Source of the DNA: Candidatus Gaiellasilicea maunaloa | GTDB taxonomy: Bacteria; Actinomycetota; Thermoleophilia; Gaiellales; Gaiellaceae | Length of the DNA stretch: 64,000 nt | Assembly: GCA_024330215.1 (NCBI GenBank) | Contig: JANDLU010000003.1 | Coordinates: 57,074-121,073, forward strand | Direction of reading: 5' to 3' | Part shown: one piece after another, positions 49,656 through 58,724 of the stretch | Layout: every line of letters starts with the position of its first letter | Numbering within the stretch: position 1 is the stretch's first letter | The notes under the pieces: model-generated | What the model saw: the letters and a program-made list of their open reading frames with translations, nothing else | Database searches by the model: none | What the model was told of the DNA's origin: nothing | Made by a program: the position numbers and the translations under genes

Positions 49656-50002
49656 GCGGGCACGGTCAGCACGATGAGCGAGCCCGCCGAATCGGAGTGA
49701 ACGAGGGCTTGTTCCGCAACATGAACGAGCAGCTCCAGCGGCTTGCAGAGCAGTTCGAGCTGGACGACCAGCTCCTATTGGTCTGCGAGTGCGGATACCC
49801 CGAGTGTGAACAGCGTGTCCGTGTCCCCGCTGAGGAGTACGAGGGAATCCGTTCGGATCCCCGCCTCTTTGCGTTGGTTCCCGGGCACGAACTCGAAGAC
49901 GTCGAGGAGGTCGTGGCCGAACGGGAGGGCTACAACGTCGTGAAGAAGCATGACGGAACACCGGCCCGGGTCGCGAGAGAAACCGACCCGCGCTCCGACT
50001 AG
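49652..50002 (+). CDS. Small cysteine-containing protein cotranscribed with the ANTAR gene
   Basis: The 116-residue protein has NEGLFRNMNEQLQRLAEQFELDDQLLLVCECGYPECEQRVRVPAEEYEGIRSDPRLFALVPGHELEDVEEVVAEREGYNVVKK. The C-E-C-G-x-P-x-C cluster could hold zinc; the pattern of EYE.IR.DP..F.VVPGHE..DVE.VV recurs in many actinobacterial small proteins of unknown role that I have seen near signalling genes. ATGA overlap with the ANTAR gene implies linked function. Confidence 0.8.
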   Translation: MSGHGQHDERARRIGVNEGLFRNMNEQLQRLAEQFELDDQLLLVCECGYPECEQRVRVPAEEYEGIRSDPRLFALVPGHELEDVEEVVAEREGYNVVKKHDGTPARVARETDPRSD

Positions 50003-50050
50003 AGACTTCCCCGCGTTTTCTCGGCAACCGTCCGGGGAGATCACCCGCGA

Positions 50051-50557
50051 GTGGAACTGCTTCTTGTTCTCTTTGTGTTCTTCGCGCTGACCTCGTTGGT
50101 GAGCCGCGCGGTGCGCCGCCGGTCCCGGAGGGCGGCGGAGAATCGGCAGGCGGAGTACGAGCGGGCAGTCGAAGCCGGTGAGATCGAGCCCGAGGCGATC
50201 TCGCCATTCGGGATGTTCCCGTTCGGGGGGATTCTCGAGGAGTTGATGCGCTCGCAGGGGATGAGTCGCTCGTCCGAGATCGATCCGGAGACGGGCGAGT
50301 GGGTCGAGATCACGGAACGAGAACCGGAGCCGCTGCCCGAGCCGGCGCCAGCGCCGGTGCCTTCCGGGGCAAGCGATGCCGAGCGCCGCGCCGAGGCGAA
50401 GCGTCGTCGCCGGGCGACCAGCGCCGCGAAGGCCTCGCGCCCGAAGAGTCCCCTCTCGATGCTGGGCGGGAGCGAGACTCCGTCAGTTATGCACGAGGAC
50501 TTCCTCGAGGGTCTGAGCCGGGTGCGCGAGCCTGCACCCAGCACCAGTTTCGTCTGA
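50051..50557 (+). CDS. Membrane-anchored 168-aa protein with charged, Pro-rich tail
   Basis: The GTG at 50051 gives 168 residues: an N-terminal membrane helix (LLLVLFVFFALTSLVSRAV), a basic stretch, AEYERAVEAGEIEPEAISPFGMFPFGGILEELM, then a P/E-rich linker and a basic tail ending HEDFLEGLSRVREPAPSTSF. No family recognised. It starts 48 bases after the previous gene. Confidence 0.7.
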   Translation: MELLLVLFVFFALTSLVSRAVRRRSRRAAENRQAEYERAVEAGEIEPEAISPFGMFPFGGILEELMRSQGMSRSSEIDPETGEWVEITEREPEPLPEPAPAPVPSGASDAERRAEAKRRRRATSAAKASRPKSPLSMLGGSETPSVMHEDFLEGLSRVREPAPSTSFV

Positions 50558-50576
50558 AGTGGATGACCGCCCGCGT

Positions 50577-50714
50577 CTAGAACAGGTAGATGCAACCGTT
50601 GACGGCGAGCGTCAGGAAGACCGAGATTCCGAGGGAGACGGCGAGGCAGCCCGGCGAGCAGCCGTAGACCTTGACCCGGCCGTCCTTGTACTCCCGTGGC
50701 GAGAAGAAACCCAC
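50577..50714 (-). CDS. 45-aa single-span membrane microprotein
   Basis: This ORF is below the track's length cut. From the GTG at 50714 it reads VGFFSPREYKDGRVKVYGCS, then PGCLAVSLGISVFLTLAVNG and CIYLF. The charged SPREYKDGRVKVYGCSPGC head and single helix look like a small membrane-protein pattern common in this bacterial group. Codon third positions are nearly all G/C. It is divergent from the DGPF gene pair. Confidence 0.6.
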   Translation of the reverse strand: MGFFSPREYKDGRVKVYGCSPGCLAVSLGISVFLTLAVNGCIYLF

Positions 50715-50791
50715 GGCGGCTTCCTGTCCGGCTGTCGATCTCGCGACACCTCGTTCGTCTTCATGGTGGAATCGACCGCAAAGGAGGCTGC

Positions 50792-51160
50792 ATGCAGTAT
50801 CTGGCGATGATCTACGGCGAGGCGGGCCGATGGGAGGCGCTCTCCGACGACGAGCGCACCGCCGTCTACGCCCGTTACACCGCCTTCGCGGAGGAGGCAG
50901 GCGCGGCAGGAGTGCTCGCCGACGGCGCCGAGCTCGCCCCCACGACGAGCGCCACGACGGTGCGCGTCCGGGACGGCGAGACGCTCGTCACCGACGGGCC
51001 CTTTGTCGAGGCGAAGGAGGCGCTCGGCGGCTACTTCCTGCTCGAGTGCGCCTCGATCGACGATGCAGTCGACTGGGCGGCGCGGATCCCCGGCGCCGAG
51101 CACGGCGCGATCGAGGTCCGGCCGTGCTACGTCGACGAGACCGAGGAGGTCGTGGCATGA
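50792..51160 (+). CDS. YCII/DGPF-domain protein
   Basis: The ATG at 50792, behind AAAGGAGG, gives 122 residues: MQYLAMIYGEAGRWEALSDDERTAVYARYTAFAEEAG, VRVRDGETLVTDGPFVEAKEALGGYFLLECASIDDAVDWAARIPGA. The DGPF motif and ferredoxin-like fold are typical. Such proteins occur beside ECF42 sigma factors and are thought to have a sensing or enzymatic part in that system; no activity is proved. Coupled to the next DGPF gene by ATGA. Confidence 0.92.
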   Translation: MQYLAMIYGEAGRWEALSDDERTAVYARYTAFAEEAGAAGVLADGAELAPTTSATTVRVRDGETLVTDGPFVEAKEALGGYFLLECASIDDAVDWAARIPGAEHGAIEVRPCYVDETEEVVA

Positions 51161-51522
51161 AGTACGCGCTGGTACTCACCAACAGCCTCGAGGATCGCGA
51201 GCGCTGGGAGTCGATGAGCGAGGACGAGGCGCAGGCAGCGCGCGCGGCCGAGGTGCCACGGTGGAACGCGCTCTTCGGCGAGCTCGGAGCGGGCGGGAAG
51301 CTTCTCTCCGGCAGCGAGCTCGACGATCCCGGAACGGCGAAGACGGTGCGGCTGCGCGACGGGGAGCGCGTCGTCACCGATGGGCCGTTTGCCGAGACGA
51401 AGGAGCAGATCGGCGGTCTGATGGTGATCGAGGCGGACGATCTCGACGAGGCGATAACGATCGCAGCGCGGATCCCGGTCGTCGAGCGGGCCTCGGTGGA
51501 GATCCGCCCCCTGGTGGGGTAA
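51157..51522 (+). CDS. YCII/DGPF-domain protein (second copy)
   Basis: The 121-residue paralogue reads [100 protein letters not shown]. It shares the motif VTDGPFxExKExxGG with its neighbour but is clearly diverged. It lies between the first DGPF gene (4-base overlap) and the sigma factor (10-base gap), and the three probably form one operon. Confidence 0.92.
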   Translation: MKYALVLTNSLEDRERWESMSEDEAQAARAAEVPRWNALFGELGAGGKLLSGSELDDPGTAKTVRLRDGERVVTDGPFAETKEQIGGLMVIEADDLDEAITIAARIPVVERASVEIRPLVG

Positions 51523-51532
51523 TCGAGCTCGG

Positions 51533-52741
51533 GTGATCGAGCCGATCTTCCGGGAGGAGTGGGGCCGTGCGGTCTCGATCCTCACCCGCGTCCTCGGCGA
51601 CCTCGCTTTCGCCGAGGACGCGGTGCAGGACGCCTTCACGGTCGCGCTGGAACGCTGGCCCGGTGACGGGTTGCCGAGCAATCCGGGCGCCTGGATCGTC
51701 ACGACCGCCCGCAACCGCGCGATCGACCGGATCCGGCGCGAGCAGGTCTTCGCGCGCAAAGCCGAGCTGCTGGCGCGCCTCGAATCGCTGCCCGCCGAGG
51801 AGGATGACGTGAGCTCGATCCCCGACGACCGGCTCGCGCTCGTCTTTACCTGCTGCCATCCTGCGCTCGCCCCCGATGCACGGATCGCGCTGACGCTGCG
51901 CGAGGTTGCCGGCCTGACGACGACCGAGATCGCGCACGCCTTCCTCGTCGCGGAGCCGGCGATGGCGCAGCGGCTCGTCCGGGCAAAGCGGAAGATCCGC
52001 GAGGCGGGGATCCCCTTCCGAGTCCCGCCCGACCATGTCCTTCCCGAGCGGCTCCGCTCCGTCCTCGCAGTCCTCTACCTCGTCTTCAACGAGGGCTACT
52101 CGGCGAGCGGCGGCGACGAGCACGTCCGTGCCGACCTCTGCGAGGAGGCGATCCGGCTCGCGAAGCTCCTCGCCGTTCTGATGCCCGACGAGGCCGAGGC
52201 GCTCGGGCTGCTGGCGCTGATGCTCTTCCATGACGCCCGGCGCGAGGCGCGCACCGCGGCAAACGGCGGGGTCGTCCTGCTCGCCGAACAGGATCGCCGT
52301 CGCTGGAACGCGGCGCGGATCGCGGAGGGCGTCCGGGTGCTCGAACGGGCGATGTCGCTGCGCAGCCCCGGCCCGTACCAGCTTCAGGCCGCGATCGGCG
52401 CGCTCCACGTCGAGGCCCGCCGGCCCGAGGAGACGGACTGGGAGCAGATCGCCGGTCTCTACGACGCGCTCGCCCGATTCGCTGCCTCTCCGATCGTCGC
52501 CCTCAACCGCGCCGTCGCCGTCGCGATGGCCGAGGGGGCCGAGCGCGGGCTCGAGCTGATCGACGCAATCGAGCTACCCGGCTATCACCTCCTGCCCGCG
52601 ACGCGCGCCGATCTGCTGCGCCGCCTCGGCCGGCTGGAGGAGTCCGCCGCCGCCTATGCGGAGGCGCTCGCCCTAGAGATGAACGCCGCCGACCGGGCCT
52701 TCCTGGAGAAGCGCCTCGCCGAGGTCACGTCGGGAGCATGA
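51533..52741 (+). CDS. ECF42-group sigma factor with C-terminal TPR extension
   Basis: The 402-residue protein (GTG start) has sigma region 2 ([56 protein letters not shown]) and region 4 ([43 protein letters not shown]). A long C-terminal part has helical TPR-like pairs ([73 protein letters not shown]). The NEGY motif and the DGPF neighbours identify ECF42. No anti-sigma gene is adjacent, as is usual for this group; the extension itself tunes activity. Confidence 0.93.
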   Translation: MIEPIFREEWGRAVSILTRVLGDLAFAEDAVQDAFTVALERWPGDGLPSNPGAWIVTTARNRAIDRIRREQVFARKAELLARLESLPAEEDDVSSIPDDRLALVFTCCHPALAPDARIALTLREVAGLTTTEIAHAFLVAEPAMAQRLVRAKRKIREAGIPFRVPPDHVLPERLRSVLAVLYLVFNEGYSASGGDEHVRADLCEEAIRLAKLLAVLMPDEAEALGLLALMLFHDARREARTAANGGVVLLAEQDRRRWNAARIAEGVRVLERAMSLRSPGPYQLQAAIGALHVEARRPEETDWEQIAGLYDALARFAASPIVALNRAVAVAMAEGAERGLELIDAIELPGYHLLPATRADLLRRLGRLEESAAAYAEALALEMNAADRAFLEKRLAEVTSGA

Positions 52742-52751
52742 CAATGCGGGC

Positions 52752-52892
52752 ATGCGCGCCTACGCCAGGGTCGATCACGCCCTGAAGGCAACAACGGAGC
52801 TCGCGGGAGCGCAGTTCGAGACCGACCGGGCACGCGCGGCGTTCTCGAGTCAACGACGGACGCTAGCCGACCTCGTGGCAAGATCCCGCTGA
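52752..52892 (+). CDS. Possible 46-aa protein before the VOC gene
   Basis: A short frame (MRAYARVDHALKATTELAGA, continuing as a charged helix to LADLVARSR) runs from the ATG at 52752 and ends TGATG over the VOC start. Third positions are mostly G/C and the overlap is of the coupled kind, but no homologue is recognised. It may equally be chance. Confidence 0.3.
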   Translation: MRAYARVDHALKATTELAGAQFETDRARAAFSSQRRTLADLVARSR

Positions 52893-53311
52893 TGGAGCAG
52901 CGCGTCTCGCTCGTAACGCTCGGAGTCGCAGACCTCGTGCGGGCCCGAGCCTTCTACGAAGCGCTCGGCTGGCACACCGACTCCGATCCCGCCCAAGGCG
53001 TTGTCTTCTTCCAGGCGGGCGGGATGATCGTCGGGCTGTGGGATCGTGGCGAGCTTGCGAAGGACAGCGCCGCCGAGGATGCCGGCGGCTGGGGTGGGAT
53101 CACGCTCGCCCACAACCTTCGCTCGCCGGGTGAAGTCGACGCCGTGCTCGCGGAGGCCGAGGGAGCCGGCGCGGAGATCAGGCGCCCCGGCGCGCCGACC
53201 TTCTGGGGCGGCTATTCCGGCCTCTTCGCCGATCTCGACGGCCACGCCTGGGAGGTCGCGCACAACCCCGGCTGGCAGCTCGCAGACGACGGCTCGATCA
53301 GCCTCGCCTGA
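52892..53311 (+). CDS. VOC/glyoxalase-fold protein
   Basis: The 139-residue protein has two beta-alpha-beta-beta-beta modules: VSLVTLGVADLVRARAFYEALGWHTDSDPAQGVVFFQAGGMIVGLW and ITLAHNLRSPGEVDAVLAEAEGAGAEIRRPGAPTFWGGYSGLFADLDGHAWEVAHNP. The D-x-x-R-A-x-x-F-Y-E and DLDGHAWEVAHNP ends are typical of VOC superfamily members. The histidine/glutamate pattern allows a metal site. Substrate unknown. Confidence 0.9.
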   Translation: MEQRVSLVTLGVADLVRARAFYEALGWHTDSDPAQGVVFFQAGGMIVGLWDRGELAKDSAAEDAGGWGGITLAHNLRSPGEVDAVLAEAEGAGAEIRRPGAPTFWGGYSGLFADLDGHAWEVAHNPGWQLADDGSISLA

Positions 53312-53424
53312 ACTGCACCATCGCGCCTGGCTTGACTTCGCCCAGCAGCGCGTTATCGTCGGCTGCGGCAACGAGGGAGGAAAGCGATGGCCCTGGATGT
53401 TGCTGCGGCGGCTGGATCGGCGCG

Positions 53425-53913
53425 ATGAGCGCGCAATCGGTCGATGACGCTCTCGTCGCCGCTCTCGCGCGCGCCTCGGTAGAGCGCGCTGCGCCCGAGG
53501 AGCTGCCTCTCTTCCGGGCGACGAGCACGGCGTACTTCGAGAATCCCGCGGCGCTCGAGCAGCGGCGCTCCCGCGACGAGATGCTCGGCTTCGGCGTCGA
53601 CGCGGCGGTGATGCTCGTGACCCCGGTGGCGCTCGCGGTCGCGAAGGACGTGATCGAGTTCATCGGGACGCAGCTCCGTGCGCGCGCCGAGAAGGAGGGC
53701 GAGGGGGCGATCGACCGCGTGTTGAACCGGCTGCTCCGGCGCGACGAGAAGGAGGCTGCATCGCCCGAGCCTGCGGGCGTGCCGGAGCTGACCGACGAGC
53801 AGCTCGAGCAGGTGCGAGCGCTCGCGCTCGAGAAGGCGAAGCAGCTCAAGCTCTCCGACGCCAAGGCGGAGCTGCTCGCCGAGTCGCTCGTCGGCAGCCT
53901 CGCCACGGCATGA
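53425..53913 (+). CDS. Uncharacterised 162-aa partner of the M48 peptidase
   Basis: The ATG at 53425 (MSAQSVDDALVAALARASVERAAPEELPLFRATSTAYFENPAALEQ) gives 162 residues. A hydrophobic stretch (FGVDAAVMLVTPVALAVAKDVIEFIG) precedes a charged helical C terminus (LTDEQLEQVRALALEKAKQLKLSDAKAELLAESLVGSL). Its stop overlaps the peptidase ATG (ATGA), so they are made in fixed ratio. No family recognised. The track start lies in the preceding gap. Confidence 0.7.
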   Translation: MSAQSVDDALVAALARASVERAAPEELPLFRATSTAYFENPAALEQRRSRDEMLGFGVDAAVMLVTPVALAVAKDVIEFIGTQLRARAEKEGEGAIDRVLNRLLRRDEKEAASPEPAGVPELTDEQLEQVRALALEKAKQLKLSDAKAELLAESLVGSLATA

Positions 53914-56201
53914 GTGGCGTCGGCTCGACTGAGCCGACAGAGAGCGCAGCGCCGCCGCGCCCTCGGCTGAACCCGTTCGTCTTCCCGTCCGAGACGACCT
54001 TCCGCTTCGGCCTGCTCGTCACCGCCGTGCTCGGGGCGAGCCTCTACGTCTGGAACTGGATCTCGACCGTGGTCGCCGACCCGGCCGAGGAGGTCGCCGA
54101 GTTCCGCGCCTGTTTCGTGCTCTCGCCGCTCGTCACGGGCGTGACCGACGTCGACGAGTTCTCCGCCGCGAGCGACGCCTTCACGGCCTGCCTCAACGCC
54201 GCGAACCGGGACGTGCTCTGGTGGATGCTCGGCGGCACCGCCGGTCTCGTCGCTCTGACGATTGCGTTCGTCCTTGCCGCGCCTCGCTGGATCGAGCGGC
54301 GGCGGCGCCTCGAGCCGCTGACCGAGGAGGAGGCGCCGGCTGTACGGGCGCGGTTGCGCGAGCTCGTCCGCGAGGCGGGCCTCGACGAGGAGCCGCGCTT
54401 CCTCTGGAACCCGCTCGACCAAACGGCGACCGGGCTCGCGTACGGCTACGCGGGCACCTACTCGGTCGCCCTCACCGGTGGCCTCGTGATCCGCCAGATC
54501 GCGGATCCACCCGCCTTCGATGCGGTCGTCCGCCACGAGCTCGCTCACATCCGCAACCGCGACGTCGCCATCACCTACGCCACCGTGGCTCTCTGGTATG
54601 CGTTCCTCGTCGCCGCAGTCGCACCGTTCTTCCTCACGCTGCTCGACGATGGCGGCGACGGGCTGAGCAATCTCTCCTGGCGGGTCGTCGCGCTCGCGGC
54701 GCTCGTCTACGGAACCCGCAACTCGGTGCTCCGGTCGCGGGAGGTCTACGCCGACGTCCGGGCCTCGGCCGGCGAGGGGCGCCGAGGCGGTCTGCGTCGC
54801 GTACTCGGCTCCTTGCGGAAGCCGGTCGGCGGGGTGTTCGCACGACTACGGCGGCTGCACCCCGATCCCGCCGTGCGTCTCGCCGCCCTCGACGACACGC
54901 GACCCCTCTTCCGCTTCTCGCCGCTCGTTGCCTTCGGCTCGGGCGTGGCGGCGACGATCGCGTACGAGAACGTGGTCACGCTCGTCTCGTTCTTCGTCGA
55001 CGACCCGATCGACATGCGCTTCGTCGCCGCCCTCGCGTTCGCGCCGTTCGCGGTCGGGATCGTCGGCTACGGGATCTGGCGGGCCACGTTCGCCGCGGTT
55101 GCCGAGGGCGGAACGGGAATCCCTACGGTGAAGATCGGGCTGGCGCTCGCAGCAGGGTTCCTCGTCGGGCCGGAGCTCTCGCTTGCCCAGTTCATCGTCA
55201 CCGACGACGATGCGCTCCTCGCGTCGCTCCTCCGAGGCAACGATTTCCCCTGGGGCGCGGCGCTCGTGCTCGGGCTCGTCCTCTTCAGCGGCTGGCTCGG
55301 CACCGTCGCCTCCTACTGGGCGCGTTCGCTCGGCGACCGGCGGCCGCAGATACCCGCGTTCCTGACGTTGCTCGCCGGCTCGGCGGTGCTGAGCGCCTTC
55401 ATGGGTGTCTTCTACGTCGCTCGGGACACGCGCGAAGCGATCGACTTCTCGACGAAGGGGAGCGCGCTCCAGCACGCGGCGGTGGCGGAGACCGCGTGGG
55501 CAGGTCCCGTCTGGCTCTGGCAGGCGCTCCTGGATCCCGCGTTCCTCGTCGTCGCGCAGCGCCCGTTCATCCCGCCTGCGCTCGCGCTCCTTTGTGCCGT
55601 CCCGCTCGCGGCCGTGCTCGTAGGCGGAGGCCGGCGTGACGGCGTGACCGACTGGGCATTTCTCGACCCGGGCGGACAGCTGCGCCCCTCTCGGCTCGGG
55701 CTCGACGTCGTGCGGCCACTCGCGATCGGACTCGGCGCGGGACTCGCGTTCTGGGCGCTCCTCCTCGTCCTCCGCTTCTCGCTCCACAACGGCGTCTCGG
55801 CCGAGACGCGGGCGACGGACGCCTTCCTGCTCTCGTTCTACTTCTGGACGCTCGTGCTCGCGCTGGCCGCCCAGCTCGCGGCGGGGGCGCTCGCCGCGTT
55901 CCTTTCCCGAAACCCGAATCGCCTCGTAGACGCGCTCGCTGCCGGCTTCGTGGCCGGCTCGCTCGCAACGCTCGGGATCGTCGGCGGCCCCTCGGTCGCG
56001 AGCTGCATCGACCCGATCGCACTCAATCCAGCGCCCTGCGCCTGGACTGTCAGCGCCTCGTTCTCGTGGGACGTCTTTCGCCAGGTCGTGGCTCAGGGAG
56101 CGCTCGGCTCGCTCGCAGGCGGCGGCCTCGCCCTCGGGCTGCGCGCGTGGCTCGATCGGCGCCGCGCCGACGAGCTGAGCGCCGCCGGCGTGCCAGGCTA
56201 G
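53910..56201 (+). CDS. Multi-spanning membrane M48-family zinc metallopeptidase
   Basis: The 763-residue protein has two N-terminal helices flanking a short outer loop with two cysteines (EFRACF, DAFTACL). The M48 domain follows: ETRFL-like EEPRFLWNPLDQTATGLAYGYAGTYSVALTGGLVIRQIADPPAFDAVVRHELAHIRNRDVAITYATVAL, with HELAH as HExxH, and SREVYADVRAS as the third-ligand region. Eight or more helices follow over residues 330-740, much longer than HtpX (about 290). It may process membrane proteins under envelope stress. It is coupled to the 162-residue partner. Confidence 0.85.
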   Translation: MSGVGSTEPTESAAPPRPRLNPFVFPSETTFRFGLLVTAVLGASLYVWNWISTVVADPAEEVAEFRACFVLSPLVTGVTDVDEFSAASDAFTACLNAANRDVLWWMLGGTAGLVALTIAFVLAAPRWIERRRRLEPLTEEEAPAVRARLRELVREAGLDEEPRFLWNPLDQTATGLAYGYAGTYSVALTGGLVIRQIADPPAFDAVVRHELAHIRNRDVAITYATVALWYAFLVAAVAPFFLTLLDDGGDGLSNLSWRVVALAALVYGTRNSVLRSREVYADVRASAGEGRRGGLRRVLGSLRKPVGGVFARLRRLHPDPAVRLAALDDTRPLFRFSPLVAFGSGVAATIAYENVVTLVSFFVDDPIDMRFVAALAFAPFAVGIVGYGIWRATFAAVAEGGTGIPTVKIGLALAAGFLVGPELSLAQFIVTDDDALLASLLRGNDFPWGAALVLGLVLFSGWLGTVASYWARSLGDRRPQIPAFLTLLAGSAVLSAFMGVFYVARDTREAIDFSTKGSALQHAAVAETAWAGPVWLWQALLDPAFLVVAQRPFIPPALALLCAVPLAAVLVGGGRRDGVTDWAFLDPGGQLRPSRLGLDVVRPLAIGLGAGLAFWALLLVLRFSLHNGVSAETRATDAFLLSFYFWTLVLALAAQLAAGALAAFLSRNPNRLVDALAAGFVAGSLATLGIVGGPSVASCIDPIALNPAPCAWTVSASFSWDVFRQVVAQGALGSLAGGGLALGLRAWLDRRRADELSAAGVPG

Positions 56202-56212
56202 CGCCGGGGGCC

Positions 56213-58546
56213 CTAGCGCAACGAGCTCAGCGCCGCACCGAGCGCCTGCCTGGTTGTGAGCACACCCTCGAAGAGATCGCCTTCGCGGGCGACCCTGTCC
56301 AGCACTGCGTCCATCGTGAACGCGGCCGGATCGAGTGCCGCGTTCAGCTCCTCCCAGCGCAGCGGCGTCGAGATGGGCGCGCCCGGCTTCGGCCGCACCG
56401 AGTAGACCGAGGCGATGGTCTTTCCCTCCCCGTTCTGGTTCGAGTCGATCAGGACGCCCTTCCGCTTGGCCTTCGTCCACTCGGTCGTCGCAAGCCGCGG
56501 CTGGGCGCGGGCGATCGCGCCGGCGACGATCTCCGAGAACTCGCGCGTCTGGTCGAAGGTATGCCGACGGTCGATCGGGACGAGAACGTGGATCCCTTCC
56601 GAGCCGCTCGTCTTCGGGAAGGAGACGAGCCCGACGAGGGCGAGAGCCTCCTTGACGAGGAGCGCCACCTCCACGGTTTCCGCGAAGCCGACGTCGGGCG
56701 AGGGGTCGAGGTCGAAGAGGACGAAGTCGGGCCGCGAGGGCCTGTCCACGCGCGAGTACCACGTGTTCAGGTCGATGCAGCCCATGTTCACGACCCAGAG
56801 GAGCGCCAGCTCGTCGTTCACGAGCGCAAAGTCGATCTCACGGCGCGTGCGCGGCGACTCGCGGGTAGACACCTCGAAGCGCCGCGTCGGGATCCAGTCC
56901 GGCATATGCGTCGGCGCATTCTTCTGGAAGAAGAACTTCCCACCTGCGCCGTCGGGATAGCGCTTCATCGTGAACGGCCGGTCGCGCAGGTGGGGCAGCA
57001 GCACAGGCCCGATGTCGCGGTAGTAGGTGAGCAGGTCGCCCTTCGTGATCCCCTCTTCCGGCCAGAACGGCTTGTCGAGGTTGGAGAGCTTGAGAACCCG
57101 CTTCCCGCGTCGCACCTCCGGGCCGATCGGCTCGACCTCGCGTCGCACCTCCTCGGGGCGCTTGTCCTCGCGCAGCCCCTGATAAGAGGGCGCCCGGAGT
57201 CGGCCGTCGTGCGTCCACTCGATGAACTCGACCTCGCAGACGAGCTCGGGCTCGACCCAGACGATGTCGGCCTTGCGCACCTTCGCCAGCCTCGGTGCCA
57301 CGTCGAACGGAGTGCTCGTGCGCTCGAGCGGCCGCAGCAGCGCCTGGAGCTTCTGGATCTCCGCGTCGTTGAACCCGGTGCCGACGTTCCCCACGTAGCG
57401 GAGCCCGCCCTCTTCCCGGACCGCGAGGAGCAGCGAGCCGAACCGCCCCGTGCGTCGTCCCTGGCCCTTCGTGTAGCCGGCGATCACGAACTCCTGACGA
57501 CCGTGGGTCTTGATCTTGAGCCAGGCCCGCGAGCGCTTGCCCGGCTCGTAGCGGGAGTCGGCGCGCTTGGCGAGGATTCCCTCGAAGTGCTGCGCCTGCG
57601 CCGCCTGGAAGAGCGCCGCGCCGTCGTCGAAGGCATCCGAGAGCTGGACGCCGCCGCGCCGGAGGTCGACGACGGCCTCGAGGCGCTCGCGGCGCTCGCT
57701 GAGGGGCAGCCCGACGAGCGCCTCGCCTTCCACCTCGAGCAGATCGAACGCGACGTACAGGTAAACCGTGCCCTCCTTCCCCTGCTGCATCGCCGAGAAG
57801 GTGGCGCGCCCGTCTTCGCCCACCGCGACGACCTCGCCATCGAGCACGCAGTCGGGGGTACGGAGGCTGCGCTCGAGCGCACGTACCACGCTGGGGAATC
57901 GCTCCCCGAGCGGGTTGTCGTTGCGGCTGCGCAGGTCGATCTCGCCGCCCCGGATCGTCGCGAGCGCCCGATAGCCGTCCCACTTCACCTCGAAGAGCCA
58001 ACCCGCGCCGGACGGAACGTCGCTCGCGAGCGTTGCGAGCATCGGCTTGTAGCTCTTCCTCTCCGAAAACGAGACTCCGTCTCGTTTTCGGACCAGCAGC
58101 CAGTTCTTGGGATCTCCCGAGAGCTTCGCGGGCACGAGCGTCCAGAGCCCCTGCAGCCGCTCGCCGTGGAGACGCACGGTCAGGCCGCCGTCGCGCTTCT
58201 CCTCCACGAGGTCGTAGGTGCCGCGATCCCAGATCTCGACCGTCCCGGCGCCGTAGTTGCCCTTCGGGATCTCGCCCTCGAAGCTCGCGTACTCGAGCGG
58301 ATGATCCTCGACGTGGACGGCGAGGTGCTGCGTGCCGGACTCGAGCGGAACGCCCTTCGGGACGGCCCAGCTCGCGAGCGCCCCGTCGCGCTCGAGCCGG
58401 AAGTCGTAGTGGAGCCGGGTCGCGTCATGGCGCTGGACGACGAAGATCGAGCCTCCGTCGGCCGCGGCTGCGGGAGCACGATCTCCCGCGAACGGCTCGG
58501 GCGTCCTCGCCGGATCGCGCTTCTCGCGATAGTCGCGGGCCGGCAT
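56213..58546 (-). CDS. ligD: Multifunctional DNA ligase D (PE-LIG-POL)
   Basis: The ATG at 58546 (MPARDYREKRDPARTPEP) gives 777 residues. The order is: 3'-phosphoesterase (about 35-165; VVQRHDATRLHYDFRLERDGALASWAVPKG), ATP-dependent ligase (about 185-480; adenylation lysine in EVKWDGYRA, DGEVVAV, LAKRADSRYEPGKRSRAWLKIKT), and primase-polymerase (about 510-770; LDKPFWPEEGITKGDLLTYY, FVLFDLDPSP, FPKTSGSEGIHV). This is the Pseudomonas-type order, unlike POL-PE-LIG of mycobacteria. It repairs double-strand breaks with Ku; no ku gene is in the window. Confidence 0.95.
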   Translation of the reverse strand: MPARDYREKRDPARTPEPFAGDRAPAAAADGGSIFVVQRHDATRLHYDFRLERDGALASWAVPKGVPLESGTQHLAVHVEDHPLEYASFEGEIPKGNYGAGTVEIWDRGTYDLVEEKRDGGLTVRLHGERLQGLWTLVPAKLSGDPKNWLLVRKRDGVSFSERKSYKPMLATLASDVPSGAGWLFEVKWDGYRALATIRGGEIDLRSRNDNPLGERFPSVVRALERSLRTPDCVLDGEVVAVGEDGRATFSAMQQGKEGTVYLYVAFDLLEVEGEALVGLPLSERRERLEAVVDLRRGGVQLSDAFDDGAALFQAAQAQHFEGILAKRADSRYEPGKRSRAWLKIKTHGRQEFVIAGYTKGQGRRTGRFGSLLLAVREEGGLRYVGNVGTGFNDAEIQKLQALLRPLERTSTPFDVAPRLAKVRKADIVWVEPELVCEVEFIEWTHDGRLRAPSYQGLREDKRPEEVRREVEPIGPEVRRGKRVLKLSNLDKPFWPEEGITKGDLLTYYRDIGPVLLPHLRDRPFTMKRYPDGAGGKFFFQKNAPTHMPDWIPTRRFEVSTRESPRTRREIDFALVNDELALLWVVNMGCIDLNTWYSRVDRPSRPDFVLFDLDPSPDVGFAETVEVALLVKEALALVGLVSFPKTSGSEGIHVLVPIDRRHTFDQTREFSEIVAGAIARAQPRLATTEWTKAKRKGVLIDSNQNGEGKTIASVYSVRPKPGAPISTPLRWEELNAALDPAAFTMDAVLDRVAREGDLFEGVLTTRQALGAALSSLR

Positions 58547-58724
58547 CAGGCTCGTGCGACCGGCTCGCGGCAGATGTTTCGGCCGCCCGGGCTCGGGAAT
58601 GGACAGCACCAGCGGGGGTCCTGTTGAGGTCGGCGGTTGCCGGCCTCAACGCATTCTCGGGCCGGTTCCGATCCCGATCCCGGCCGGGGGAAAAGCCTGT
58701 GGAAGATGTGGAAAGCCGGATCGG

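Noticed and set aside
56066-58627. 853-aa + strand ORF
   Set aside because: It is the antisense shadow of ligD; composition is Arg/Leu/Glu-rich with no domains, while the minus frame has complete LigD motifs.
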